Assembly (NCBI GenBank): GCA_003435055.1
Contig: QUMM01000015.1
Span: 7,058-71,057 of the forward strand
Direction: 5' to 3'
Source of the DNA: Lachnospiraceae bacterium OF09-6
GTDB lineage: Bacteria; Bacillota; Clostridia; Lachnospirales; Lachnospiraceae
Length of the DNA stretch: 64,000 nt
Positions 8,722 to 17,310 of the stretch are shown here, one piece after another (within the stretch, counting starts at the first letter, position 1; each line of letters begins with the position of its first letter). Position numbers and translations under genes: made by a program. Under the pieces are notes generated by a model, which searched no databases, was not told the origin of the DNA, and saw only the letters and a program-made list of their open reading frames with translations.

Positions 8722-9537
8722 TTATTTTTTAACCGGTCCGATACGTCCTTCTCTGTATGCTGTGATGTATTCCATACAATAGTCATCCTGTCCAAGCAGT
8801 GCTTCTGTTGCATAGATCAGACCCATCATATCTCTGTTGCAAGGATCCAGAATACCACTGTCCAGTCCGTAGTTCATAGCCAGTACAGTAAATCCATAGT
8901 TCACCAGTTTACGAACAGGTAAGTTGAAAGAAATATTACTTACAGCCGCTGTAATGTGGATCGTCGGATACTGCTTACGAATAGTGGAGATTACTTCAAT
9001 ATTCATAGCAATTCCATCTTCTGATGTACAAAGCATCTCTACCAGTGGGTCGATGTGAATACGATTCGGTGCGATACCATATTCTTTTGCTTTTGCCATA
9101 ATCTTATCAAATACTTTCAGACGGTCAGCTGCACATTTTGGAATACCTGTATCATCACTGAGCAGTGCAATAACCTGCCATTTTTCATTTCCTGGTTTTA
9201 CCATTTCAGGGAAGATCTTGTCGATCTTGTCACCTTCACCTGATACAGAGTTGAAAATACCAGGTTTGTTACAGAACTTATATGCTTCGATCAGGACATC
9301 TGGGCTTGGACTGTCAACAGAAATTGGCAGATCTGTGACTTCCTGAATGCACTCGATCATCCATTTTAATGTCTCTACTTCTTCTGCTTCCGGTACGGAT
9401 GCGCAGCAGTCGATAAAGGTTGCTCCTGCTTCTGTCTGAGCAATTGCTCTCTGTTTAATGAAGTCTGCATCTCTCTTTGCGATAGCTTCTGCTACAGATG
9501 GAATGGAACCATTGATTTTTTCGCCAATAACGATCAT
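8722..9537 (-). CDS. Methyltetrahydrofolate:corrinoid protein methyltransferase (AcsE/MtgA family)
   Basis: Pterin-binding TIM-barrel enzyme of 271 residues that moves a methyl group between a corrinoid protein and tetrahydrofolate. Seen: IGEKINGSIPSV at the N-terminus, DCCASVPEAEEVE near residue 43, ISVDSPSP near residue 75, NSVSGE near residue 95 and the C-terminal NYGLDSGILDPCNRDMMG. Dihydropteroate synthase is a relative, but the short length, the corrinoid neighbours and these motifs favour the methyltransferase. It is the promoter-proximal gene of the module. In acetogens this step feeds O- or N-methyl groups into the methyl branch of the Wood-Ljungdahl pathway. Confidence 0.93.
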   Translation of the reverse strand: MIVIGEKINGSIPSVAEAIAKRDADFIKQRAIAQTEAGATFIDCCASVPEAEEVETLKWMIECIQEVTDLPISVDSPSPDVLIEAYKFCNKPGIFNSVSGEGDKIDKIFPEMVKPGNEKWQVIALLSDDTGIPKCAADRLKVFDKIMAKAKEYGIAPNRIHIDPLVEMLCTSEDGIAMNIEVISTIRKQYPTIHITAAVSNISFNLPVRKLVNYGFTVLAMNYGLDSGILDPCNRDMMGLIYATEALLGQDDYCMEYITAYREGRIGPVKK

Positions 9538-9599
9538 TTACTTTTCCTCCAAATACATGATATCAGTTTTGATTTTTCGAAATCCGAATCTTTATTGAC

Positions 9600-9627
9600 A
9601 TTTTACCAAATTACTCCAGTTTTTCAA
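9600..9627 (-). promoter_or_regulatory. Predicted sigma-A promoter of the corrinoid methyl-transfer operon
   Basis: Read on the minus strand: TTGAAA (9622-9627), a 16-base spacer, then TAAAAT (9600-9605), about 60 bases before the methyltransferase ATG. Assigned by eye from consensus and spacing. Confidence 0.55.
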
Positions 9628-9669
9628 GCCACGTTTTCTGTCATATTTCCCAACATTTTCATACAATTT

Positions 9670-9687
9670 GTAGGAGTATTCTGCTAC
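9670..9687. promoter_or_regulatory. Imperfect palindrome upstream of the corrinoid operon promoter
   Basis: GTAGGAG-N4-CTGCTAC, six of seven positions symmetric, centred about 50 bases upstream of the predicted -35 box. A possible site for the operon's PucR regulator. This is inference from position only. Confidence 0.3.
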
Positions 9688-9717
9688 CTAGTGAATGATA
9701 AAGTTTTAACATAAATA

Positions 9718-9739
9718 CATCCGGGAGTTTTCCCGGATG
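9718..9739. terminator. Hairpin terminator downstream of thymidine kinase
   Basis: A nine-base perfect stem (CATCCGGGA/TCCCGGATG) with a four-base loop. It lies between the convergent ends of the tdk transcript and the upstream region of the corrinoid operon. The T-run is weak on the minus strand and better on the plus strand. A second small inverted repeat (GCAACTG...CAGTTGC) lies at about 9760-9786, right after tdk. Confidence 0.5.
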
Positions 9740-9786
9740 CTGTCTGCTTTTTTATTTTCGCAACTGTTCGGTACCTTCACAGTTGC

Positions 9787-10362
9787 TTATTTTCTTATTT
9801 GGGGTCCAAGGTTTCCCGCTTTGTAATGGCGGCGACACAGCGCCACGTAGTCATCATTCGCTCCCAGAAATACCTGAGCCCCCTCCCGGATAATCTCTCC
9901 CTTTTCATTAAAGCGGGTATTGCAGCTGGCTCCATCTCCACACCAGCATACCGTCTTCAGTTCTTCGATTACATCTGCCCATGCCAGAAGCCATATGCTT
10001 CCTTCAAAAGGCTCCCTGCGAAAATCCGTACGCAGTCCATAGCAGATCACTGGTATGTTCAGATCATCTACTATATGTTCAAAAAACTCGATATCTGATT
10101 TTTTACAAAACTGCGCTTCATCCACCACCACGCAGTCATATTCCTGTATCTCTCTGTCTTCCATCTGTACCAGTTCTTCCACATATCTGCATTTTTGTTC
10201 CAGACCAATCCGACTGCGTACCACGCCCTCGTCTCTGGTATCCAGCTGCGGCTTCACCAGAAGGGCATTTTTGCCTCTTTCATAATAATTGTATACTACC
10301 ATCAGGGCATTGGCTGTCTTGGAACTTCCCATGGCACCATGCCGGAAATATAACTTTGCCAT
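9787..10362 (-). CDS. tdk: Thymidine kinase
   Basis: Phosphorylates thymidine with ATP in pyrimidine salvage. The protein has 191 residues, normal for the type II (TK1-like) family. Seen: P-loop HGAMGSSKTANAL at the N-terminus, Walker B VVVDEAQF near residue 88, and the zinc cysteines CWC near residue 146 and C...CRRHYKAG at the end. I start at MAKLYFRHG (10362) because GGAG lies six bases upstream. A longer frame begins at 10467 but adds 35 residues with no family counterpart. It is probably monocistronic. Confidence 0.93.
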   Translation of the reverse strand: MAKLYFRHGAMGSSKTANALMVVYNYYERGKNALLVKPQLDTRDEGVVRSRIGLEQKCRYVEELVQMEDREIQEYDCVVVDEAQFCKKSDIEFFEHIVDDLNIPVICYGLRTDFRREPFEGSIWLLAWADVIEELKTVCWCGDGASCNTRFNEKGEIIREGAQVFLGANDDYVALCRRHYKAGNLGPQIRK

Positions 10363-10574
10363 AACGTTCTCCATCTCTTTATTTACTCGTTTTATCATAG
10401 CACAGAGACAGTCAAATTGTAAGTCTATATTGTTATTTATACATCTTCTTTTTGTTGCTATATTCATGTATTATGTTGTGTGATTATTATGAGTACTTAG
10501 GAAGAATCGCAAATTTTACTTACTGCTGCATTACTCATTTTGTCAATAACGTTTTCTCCATACCAATCGGTACA

Positions 10575-10604
10575 TTGACAAACTGTATCTCCCGAGCGTA
10601 TATT
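10575..10604 (+). promoter_or_regulatory. Predicted sigma-A promoter of the alcohol/aldehyde dehydrogenase pair
   Basis: TTGACA (10575-10580), an 18-base spacer, TATATT (10599-10604), 50 bases before the ATG at 10654. The rest of the 290-base gap from tdk is AT-rich and holds no gene that I can support. Confidence 0.6.
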
Positions 10605-10653
10605 TTTAACATGAAAAGTTTTGATTTTAAAAGTTTTTAGGAGATATGTCATT

Positions 10654-11886
10654 ATGAATCCATTGAAAAAAGCCTACTGTCGAATGTTTCAGTCTGTCCT
10701 GAAAGCAGCCCTCCCATTTCTGCCGTATCGCAAACCAGAGATTATCCACTCTGTCCACGGCATTCCGCAGATTCTGGAAAAGAAAAAGTGTGATCATGTG
10801 CTGATTATTACCGATACCGGTATCATCCGTCACGGCCTGATTACCCGTCTGGAGGATACCCTGGACCGCCATTTTATTCCTTATATCATCTATGATGGCA
10901 CAGTGGCTAATCCTACCACTACGAATGTCAATGAAGCACTTGCCCTTTATCATGAATACGACTGCAATGCCATCATTGGCTTTGGCGGAGGTTCCAGTAT
11001 CGACTGCGCCAAAGCCGTAGGCGCCAGGGTGGCCAAACCTCATCAGTCCCTTGCAAAAATGAAGGGGATTCTGAAGGTACACAAGAGACTGCCTCTTCTC
11101 ATTGCCATCCCTACCACAGCCGGGACCGGAAGCGAAACCACTCTGGCTGCTGTAATTACGGATGCCGAGACGCGTCACAAGTATCCCATCAATGATTTTC
11201 CGCTGATTCCGCAGGTCGCCGTTCTGGATCCAAAGGTCACTGCCAGTCTGCCTCCTGCCCTCACTGCCACCACCGGCATGGATGCACTGACGCATGCCGT
11301 GGAAGCCTATATAGGCAATTCTACTACAGCTGGCACGAGAGCGGATGCACTTTTTGCTGTAAAAATGATTTTTGAAAACATCGACCGTGCCTACTGTGAC
11401 GGTTCTGATCTGGGAGCAAGAAAGAATATGCTTCTGGCAGCTTTTTCTGCAGGATGTGCTTTTTCCAAGTCTTATGTGGGATATGTTCATGCAGTGGCTC
11501 ATTCACTGGGCGGAGAATATAATGTGCCTCACGGACTGGCCAATGCCGTCCTGCTCCCGTTTGTACTGGAATCTTACGGACATACAATCGATGCAAAGCT
11601 TCATCAGCTGGCCATCGCCGCAGGAGTCGCAGACAAGGCTGCCACGGAGTCACAGGCTGCCACGCAGTTTATTCAGGCCATCAAGGATATGAAGAAACGT
11701 TTTTCCATCGGCGATACCATTCCTCAAATTCGGGAAGAAGACATTCCAAAGCTGGCTTCTTATGCCGAAAAAGAAGCCAATCCCCTTTATCCCGTACCAG
11801 TTCTTATGGATGCCAGACAGCTGGAATCGTTTTATTATCTTTTAATGGAGAAAAACGAAACTGAAGAATCAAATCAGGAGGTGTGA
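10654..11886 (+). CDS. Iron-containing alcohol dehydrogenase
   Basis: Group III (Fe-dependent) NAD(P) alcohol dehydrogenase of 410 residues. Seen: nucleotide-binding GFGGGSSIDCAKAV near residue 108, TTAGTGSE near residue 160, DPKVTASLPP near residue 200, and the metal-binding histidine region HAVAHSLGGEYNVPHGLANA near residue 285. The start MNPLKKAY was chosen because AGGAG lies ten bases upstream; an in-frame TTG 11 codons earlier would place the ribosome site inside the gene. Two bases separate it from an aldehyde dehydrogenase gene. The pair probably interconverts an alcohol, aldehyde and acid. The substrate is unknown. Confidence 0.92.
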   Translation: MNPLKKAYCRMFQSVLKAALPFLPYRKPEIIHSVHGIPQILEKKKCDHVLIITDTGIIRHGLITRLEDTLDRHFIPYIIYDGTVANPTTTNVNEALALYHEYDCNAIIGFGGGSSIDCAKAVGARVAKPHQSLAKMKGILKVHKRLPLLIAIPTTAGTGSETTLAAVITDAETRHKYPINDFPLIPQVAVLDPKVTASLPPALTATTGMDALTHAVEAYIGNSTTAGTRADALFAVKMIFENIDRAYCDGSDLGARKNMLLAAFSAGCAFSKSYVGYVHAVAHSLGGEYNVPHGLANAVLLPFVLESYGHTIDAKLHQLAIAAGVADKAATESQAATQFIQAIKDMKKRFSIGDTIPQIREEDIPKLASYAEKEANPLYPVPVLMDARQLESFYYLLMEKNETEESNQEV

Positions 11887-11889
11887 GCA

Positions 11890-13269
11890 ATGACTGAACA
11901 GGAAATCCGCTGTATCGTAGACGGACAGCGAAGCTTTTTTCTTACCGGCAATACTCTGGATGTGGAATTTCGCATTCAGTCCCTGCAAAAATTAAAAGCT
12001 TTTATTTTAAAATATGAATCAGAGATCCACGCTGCCATTCAAAAAGATCTGGGAAAGAGTAACTTCGAGAGCTATATGTGCGAAACCGGCCTAACCTTAA
12101 GCGAGATCAGTTATATGCTGAAGCATGTGCGCTCCTTTGCAAAAGAGAAACGGGTTCACACACCTCTGGCACAGTTTCATTCCAGAAGTTATCGCAAGCC
12201 ATCTCCACATGGTGTGGTGCTGATAATGAGTCCATGGAACTATCCATTTCTGCTGACCATAGAGCCTCTGGTGGATGCAATTGCCGCAGGGAATACTGTT
12301 GTAATCAAGCCAAGTGCTTACTCCCCGAATACCAGCGCCGTTATTTACCGTATGATCAGTGAGTGTTTTTCACCAGAATATGTTTCTGTTATCACCGGAG
12401 GACGCGCTGAAAATACCTGTCTTCTTGGAGAAAAATTTGATTATATTTTCTTTACCGGAAGTCAGTCTGTGGGAAAAGAAGTCATGAAAAAAGCTGCAGA
12501 ACATTTGACACCAGTTACCCTGGAGCTGGGTGGAAAGAGCCCTTGCATTGTGGAAAAGAGCGCCAACCTGAAGCTGGCTGCCAAAAGAATCGTATTTGGA
12601 AAATATTTGAACTGTGGTCAGACCTGCGTAGCACCGGATTATATCTATTGTGATGCATCCGTGAAAGATGCACTGCTCAAAGAGATCCGGCATCAGATTC
12701 GCAAACAGTTTGGAAAACAGCCATTAAACAATACCAACTATGGACACATTATCAATGAGAAACATTTTCAACGTATCTGTTCTCTGATAGATCCATCTAA
12801 AGTTGTAGTCGGTGGAGAAACCAACCCGGAACATCTGCGGATTGCTCCTACGGTCATGGATCACGTAACCTTCCAGGATTCCGTCATGGGTCAGGAGATC
12901 TTTGGCCCGGTTCTGCCAGTGCTCACTTACAAGACACTTGATGAAGCCATCAGTCAGATCCAAGCCATGCCCCATCCGCTTGCTCTGTATCTGTTCACCT
13001 CCGATCAGACTATTGCACAGAAAGTCACTTCCCGCTGTGGATTCGGTGGTGGCTGCATCAACGATACCATTATCCATCTGGCCACCAGCGAAATGGGATT
13101 TGGTGGATTTGGAGAAAGTGGCATGGGCTCTTACCATGGAAAAGACGGATTTGATACTTTCAGCCATTATAAGAGCATCGTAGATAAAAAAACATGGCTG
13201 GACCTTCCTATGAGATACCAGCCATATCGTGCCTTTCATAACAAACTGATCCATATGTTTCTGAAGTAG
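11890..13269 (+). CDS. Aldehyde dehydrogenase (class 3-like NAD(P)-dependent)
   Basis: Oxidises an aldehyde to the acid. The protein has 459 residues, the length of the shorter ALDH3-like branch. Seen: SPWNYPFLLTIEPLVDAIAAG near residue 113, the glycine motif FTGSQSVGKEV near residue 193, the catalytic glutamate in LELGGKSP near residue 214 and the catalytic cysteine in NCGQTCVAPDY near residue 248. A GGAGGTG ribosome site overlaps the end of the alcohol dehydrogenase gene, so the two are cotranscribed. The hydrophobic C-terminus is typical of this branch. Confidence 0.93.
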   Translation: MTEQEIRCIVDGQRSFFLTGNTLDVEFRIQSLQKLKAFILKYESEIHAAIQKDLGKSNFESYMCETGLTLSEISYMLKHVRSFAKEKRVHTPLAQFHSRSYRKPSPHGVVLIMSPWNYPFLLTIEPLVDAIAAGNTVVIKPSAYSPNTSAVIYRMISECFSPEYVSVITGGRAENTCLLGEKFDYIFFTGSQSVGKEVMKKAAEHLTPVTLELGGKSPCIVEKSANLKLAAKRIVFGKYLNCGQTCVAPDYIYCDASVKDALLKEIRHQIRKQFGKQPLNNTNYGHIINEKHFQRICSLIDPSKVVVGGETNPEHLRIAPTVMDHVTFQDSVMGQEIFGPVLPVLTYKTLDEAISQIQAMPHPLALYLFTSDQTIAQKVTSRCGFGGGCINDTIIHLATSEMGFGGFGESGMGSYHGKDGFDTFSHYKSIVDKKTWLDLPMRYQPYRAFHNKLIHMFLK

Positions 13270-13275
13270 ACAGCC

Positions 13276-13325
13276 ATTGGGGACGGAGTTTTCTGGCTCT
13301 TTAATGCCAGAACTCCGATCCCCAA
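13276..13325. repeat. REP-like palindromic element, copy A
   Basis: An imperfect stem of about 22 bases whose arms begin ATTGGGGACGGAG, directly after the aldehyde dehydrogenase stop. The same arm (GGGGACGGAGTTTTCTGGCT) is present at 47171 and a related one at 48394. It may also act as a terminator for the plus-strand pair. Confidence 0.75.
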
Positions 13326-13330
13326 TTGAA

Positions 13331-13367
13331 GAAAAAAAGACGCAGAGTTCAAATTTGACTCTGCGTC
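13331..13367 (-). terminator. Terminator of the cobaltochelatase lipoprotein gene
   Basis: A perfect ten-base stem (GACGCAGAGT/ACTCTGCGTC) with a nine-base loop, followed on the minus strand by seven Ts. It lies 50 bases after the stop at 13418. Confidence 0.8.
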
Positions 13368-13417
13368 TGTGCGTCTTCGTATTTCCTATGCTACCACATT
13401 GAATACAAATGTCAAGC

Positions 13418-15567
13418 TTATGATTCTGTTTTTTCTGGATTGGAAATGCTGACTACATGATCATACCATGTCCCCTTTGTTCCCAGAAGTGCCAGATCAA
13501 ATTCTTCATCTACTGCTTCTACAGGAATATCAAAGCCATATACTTCTTCGGTCTCTCCATCACTGTAAGTCACTTCATCTGTAGTAGGCTCAAGCAGTTC
13601 TGCACCATCTTTCTGTGCATCTTCTGCTTTTCCTACAAACAGATTCACGATGTTCTTGGATGCCAGGCTGACATGGAAGGTCATTTTACCATCTTTTACG
13701 GTAAGAGTACCTTTTCCATCACATGCTTCATTGGCATGGAACATACTGCTGTCGGTATCAAAATCAGCGGTATAAGTACCATCTTCTAAGGCATTCTCTA
13801 ATTTAGAGTTTTTTTTTCCGTTTCTGTCTCTGTTTCTTCTGTGGCTGCCTCAGTAGTCTCCTCTTCAGAATCTGCTTCACTGATTGCTTCGGTAGTTTCT
13901 TCCTCGGATGTTGCTTCTGTGGTCTCTTCTGCTCCACCGATCTCGTCAATGGCTGCTGCTGAATGATCTACATAGATCTGCTGGATATCTGCGATCTCTC
14001 CAAGTCCTGCAATCTGGCAGTCTACACTGTCAAATTCTCCGCTTGCTTCGAACTGGCTCTTCCAGGAGTCTTCGTCATCTCCTGCCATATCATTGTTGGC
14101 ATGGTCGCCTGCTACTACCATCAGTGGACGGAGTACTACTTTCTTGTATCCTGCTTCTTTCACTGCTTCAATCACTGCTTCGCATGCGGTCTCTTCCGGT
14201 TTTCCTTCTACAGTTCCGATGAAGACATTCTCATATCCAAGATCATTCATCTGTGTCTGCATCTGGCTGTAGCTTATCTGTGCAGTATGGGATGTTCCAT
14301 GACCCATGAATACGAATGCGGTTCCATCTTCTTTTGCTGCGTCCAGATCATCATATCCTGCTTCTGCTACAGCTGCTGCCGTAATGGATTCTGCTACTTT
14401 TTCTTTATCATCGTTGACTGCTTCTGCATCATCTCCAACTTCTCCCAGAAGTGGCTCAGCGATCACTACAGAATCAAACTTATCTTTGTATTCTTCTACT
14501 GCCTCTGTCAGTTCATCATATTCTGCTCCGTGCATCAGATGTGTTGGCTGTACTACCAGGTTCTTTACGCCGTTGTCTACTGCACGGTCCAGAGCCTGCT
14601 GCATATTGTCGATGCATTCATCATCTCTCGCTTCTACATGGTTGATGATGATCTGTGCAGTAAAGGCTCTTCTTACAGACCAGTCTGGGTATGCATCTGC
14701 AAGGGCTTTTTCGATTCCTCCGATATCAGCCACACGGCTGTCATTGAAGGATGTACCGAAGCTAACTACCAGCAGTTCGTTTTCACCGATTTCATCTTCA
14801 TTTAATGGATCATCCTTGCTGGCATCTCCGGTATCTCTTCCGAAGTAATCAGGATCTGCATTTTCACCTTCTACCAGTTCCTTCTGTTCATCTGTCAGGG
14901 CATCCCATGCTTCCTTAGCGGCTTTGCACTGTTCATCTGTATCATCTGTTCTTTCCTGAACATAGATGGCATCGATCAGATCTGCTACTTCATCCGCCTT
15001 TGCCTGGTCATCATCAGCTGCTTCTGATGCTGCCTCTGTGGTTTCTTCTTCTGATGCTGCTTCTGCAGCTGTCTCTTCTGTTGCACCTTCTGAAACAGCT
15101 TCTGTTGTTTTCTCTTCCGATACTGCTTCGGTGGTTTCTTCTTCTGAAGCGGCTTCGGTTGCAGCTTCAGCAGCTGTTTCTTTCTCTGTTGCAGCTTCTG
15201 TAGCTTCTTCTGATGCAGCTTCTGTGGTTTCTTCCTCAGACTCTGCTTCACTTGCTGCGACCGCTACTGCTTTTTCAGTTGCTCCCTCTGTCTGAGCCTC
15301 TGCTTTTTCTTCTGTTGCAGCCTCGGTCTCTTCTGCCTCAGTAGCTTTCTCTGTTGCAGCTTCCGTTGTCTCTTCTTCCGATGCTGCTTCTGTAGTCTCT
15401 GCTTCTGTTGCCCCTTCTGTGGTCTCTGCTTCCGTCTTCGCCTCGGTAGTTGCTTCAGTTGCAGCTTTTGTCTCAGCTTCTGTTGTCTTTGTCGTGCTGC
15501 CACCGCATCCGGTCAGTAAAGATGCTACCATTGCTGCGGAAAGTACCACTGCCATTTTTCTCTTCAT
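13418..15567 (-). CDS. Surface CbiK-type sirohydrochlorin cobaltochelatase lipoprotein with C-terminal NEAT-like domain (frame broken)
   Basis: Seen: lipoprotein signal with lipobox LTGC, then about 160 residues of T/E/A/S-rich repeats (variants of EETTEAASEE), then a CbiK-family chelatase domain (ELLVVSFGTSFNDSR, catalytic histidine in FMGHGTSH, second histidine in VVAGDHANNDMAGD). The open frame ends at 13798 after EKKTLN. One added A in the A9 run at 13809-13817 joins it to LENALEDGTYTADF and a domain of about 110 residues resembling the NEAT-like domain of the binding protein at 1732-3366. Repaired length is about 716 residues. The slippery run could be sequence error or real transcriptional slippage. 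CbiK inserts Co2+ into sirohydrochlorin; an extracellular form may instead bind or trim tetrapyrroles. A cobalamin riboswitch precedes it. Confidence 0.85.
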
Positions 15568-15610
15568 AAGAATCTTCCTCCTTGCGCATATGACGCATAA
15601 AAATTAAATG

Positions 15611-15650
15611 CTAAAAAGAGAGCGTTCACCACGAGGTGAACACTCTCTGA
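15611..15650 (-). terminator. Riboswitch-linked terminator
   Basis: A 14-base stem (15617-15630 with 15635-15648, one mismatch) and a four-base loop, followed on the minus strand by TTTTT. It sits between the cobalamin riboswitch and the chelatase start, as expected for B12-induced attenuation. Confidence 0.85.
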
Positions 15651-15659
15651 AAATACATT

Positions 15660-15885
15660 CCGTCTCTCATTCGGTTCATATGTACTGCCAAGCCCTCGTG
15701 ACATGGAACCTCTGGTTCCCGTACAACAAAAGGCAGTTCTCCCGACTTATTGATCAGACGCTCCGGCCCCCTTCCCAGTTACCCAGTGGTCATCAGCCTT
15801 CACTCTCAAAATACGGTGACGAGTTCGCACAGGAATCACACCTGTTTCTCTTTTCAGCAGACAATTTGTCTGACACCTTTTGTTT
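15660..15885 (-). ncRNA. Cobalamin riboswitch
   Basis: On the minus strand the B12 box appears as AAGTCGGGAGAACTGCC (15732-15748). It is preceded by the core CCACTGGGTAACTGGGAAGG and a 5' part with AGGTGTGATTCCTGTGC. Order and spacing match the cobalamin riboswitch class. A terminator follows before the lipoprotein gene, so B12 should switch expression off. This ties the chelatase lipoprotein to cobalt or B12 supply. Confidence 0.88.
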
Positions 15886-16137
15886 AACTTATGTAATTGT
15901 ATTGCTCTCTTTTGTTCAAAGCCAAGTATAGCACACTCATTTTGGCTGTGCAAGAGGCAGTTGCATTTACATTATTCATTTTTCCATTCCCTCTTCCCAG
16001 GCCTCTTCTCTCTGCACTGCTATATCTGTCTCATAGTCATATTCTGCCAGTAACATATTTTCCACCTCACTTCCACGTCTCATCAAATAGTCCTGTTAAA
16101 ATAAGAGTAGTCTAACACACAAAAGGGCTCTTTTACA
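15886..16137. other. Intergenic region without a supported gene
   Basis: About 250 bases between the cytX stop and the cobalamin leader. It probably holds the promoter of the riboswitch transcript. Just after cytX there is a weak hairpin around AAAAGAGCCCTTTT (about 16121-16134). Confidence 0.4.
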
Positions 16138-17307
16138 CTATTTGTTTTCTTTCCAGATCTTTCCTGTTATTACACATATCGCTGCAGTAATCACCATATC
16201 TGGCAGGGTATTTCCCACCAGAAGATCCACTCGCATAAGGATACGATATAAAATAAATCCAACTATCCAGATAATGAGATTTCGCCAGTCGAAACTTTCT
16301 TCTCTTTTATCTCTGTGAAGGATGAAAAAGTCTGCGATCTGGATAGCAATCATCGGTGCAAATACTGATCCGATCAGATAAAGGAAATCCGTAATATCAT
16401 CCATTGGGAACAGAATAGCACCCAGAGTACCGATAACGGTTACTGCAATGGCAGCATATTTTCCTTTTATCGTTGATACAATAGATTCACTGGAAATTCC
16501 GGCAGAATAAGCATCCAGGAATGTGGTAGTAACTGTGGAAAATACAATAATCAACAGCCCTGCGATGCTTAATCCTGCTTTTAACAGAATCTGTGCGATA
16601 TCAGACTCTCCGGTAAAGATCGCTGCCCCCATTCCGATCACATACATCCAGCAGCTGACCAGACCATATACGATAGCGCTGACCGCTGTTGCTTTTACCG
16701 GCTCTTTTGCCTCTCTGGTGTAATCACTGATCAGTGGAAGCCAGGAAAGCGGCATGGCTACAGCCAGTTCCACTGCGGCACCAAAGGACATAGTGTCATC
16801 TGCTGCGTTTGTCATCACATTGCCATCAAAGAAAATCACTTTACAGAGAACCAGTGTCAGCAGGAACAGCAGTCCCATGGCAATGGTATTGATCTTGCCC
16901 AGATTGGTGATGCCGATCACGATCCACAGAATAATCAGGGCACCGATTACCAGACACCAGATCCATCTGCCTGTGGAAAAAATGCCATCTGCTGCCAGTG
17001 CCCCATCGTAAATCATAATCGCAGTCCAGCCTACCAGCTGAAGGACATTTAAGAAAGCAAACACCAGTCCTCCCAGGCTGCCAAAGCTGCTTTTTACTGT
17101 CTCCATGGCACTCAGGCGGCTTTTTCCACCGATCACCCCAGCCAGGAACAGCATCAGGCATCCAATCACATGTCCCATCAGGATGGCTGCCAGCCCTTTG
17201 CCAAATCCTAATGAGGAAAAATAAGTTCCTGTCAAAATCTCTGCTATGGACACTCCGGCGCCAAACCAGATCAGTCCATTTTCCATAAGAGATGTACGTC
17301 GTTCCAT
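16138..17307 (-). CDS. cytX: Putative hydroxymethylpyrimidine transporter CytX
   Basis: Membrane transporter of 389 residues from the NCS1 nucleobase:cation symporter family, with about 10-12 hydrophobic segments. Seen: GVSIAEILTGTYF near the N-terminus, then AMPLSWLPLISDYTREA near residue 186, a region typical of this family. It is the last gene of the TPP-riboswitch operon, three bases after thiD, so uptake of the thiamin pyrimidine moiety (HMP) is the natural role. AGGAGG lies nine bases before the start. Confidence 0.9.
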   Translation of the reverse strand: MERRTSLMENGLIWFGAGVSIAEILTGTYFSSLGFGKGLAAILMGHVIGCLMLFLAGVIGGKSRLSAMETVKSSFGSLGGLVFAFLNVLQLVGWTAIMIYDGALAADGIFSTGRWIWCLVIGALIILWIVIGITNLGKINTIAMGLLFLLTLVLCKVIFFDGNVMTNAADDTMSFGAAVELAVAMPLSWLPLISDYTREAKEPVKATAVSAIVYGLVSCWMYVIGMGAAIFTGESDIAQILLKAGLSIAGLLIIVFSTVTTTFLDAYSAGISSESIVSTIKGKYAAIAVTVIGTLGAILFPMDDITDFLYLIGSVFAPMIAIQIADFFILHRDKREESFDWRNLIIWIVGFILYRILMRVDLLVGNTLPDMVITAAICVITGKIWKENK

Positions 17308-17310
17308 CTG

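Noticed and set aside
8722..9537. Dihydropteroate synthase (folP)
   Set aside because: Neighbours are corrinoid proteins and their activator, and the C-terminal motif is of the methyltetrahydrofolate methyltransferase type. No other folate genes are nearby.
10363..10467. Longer N-terminus for thymidine kinase
   Set aside because: The P-loop begins at MAKLYF, which has its own GGAG site. The extension has no family counterpart.
13963..14805. A 280-codon plus-strand frame
   Set aside because: It lies opposite the CbiK domain, whose motifs are clear. The translation is rich in C, F and Y, as shadow frames are.
14985..15503. Several open frames on both strands over the T/E-rich part of the chelatase lipoprotein, with long Q/K/L runs
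   Set aside because: They are shifted readings of the low-complexity repeat, with no ribosome site and no family match.
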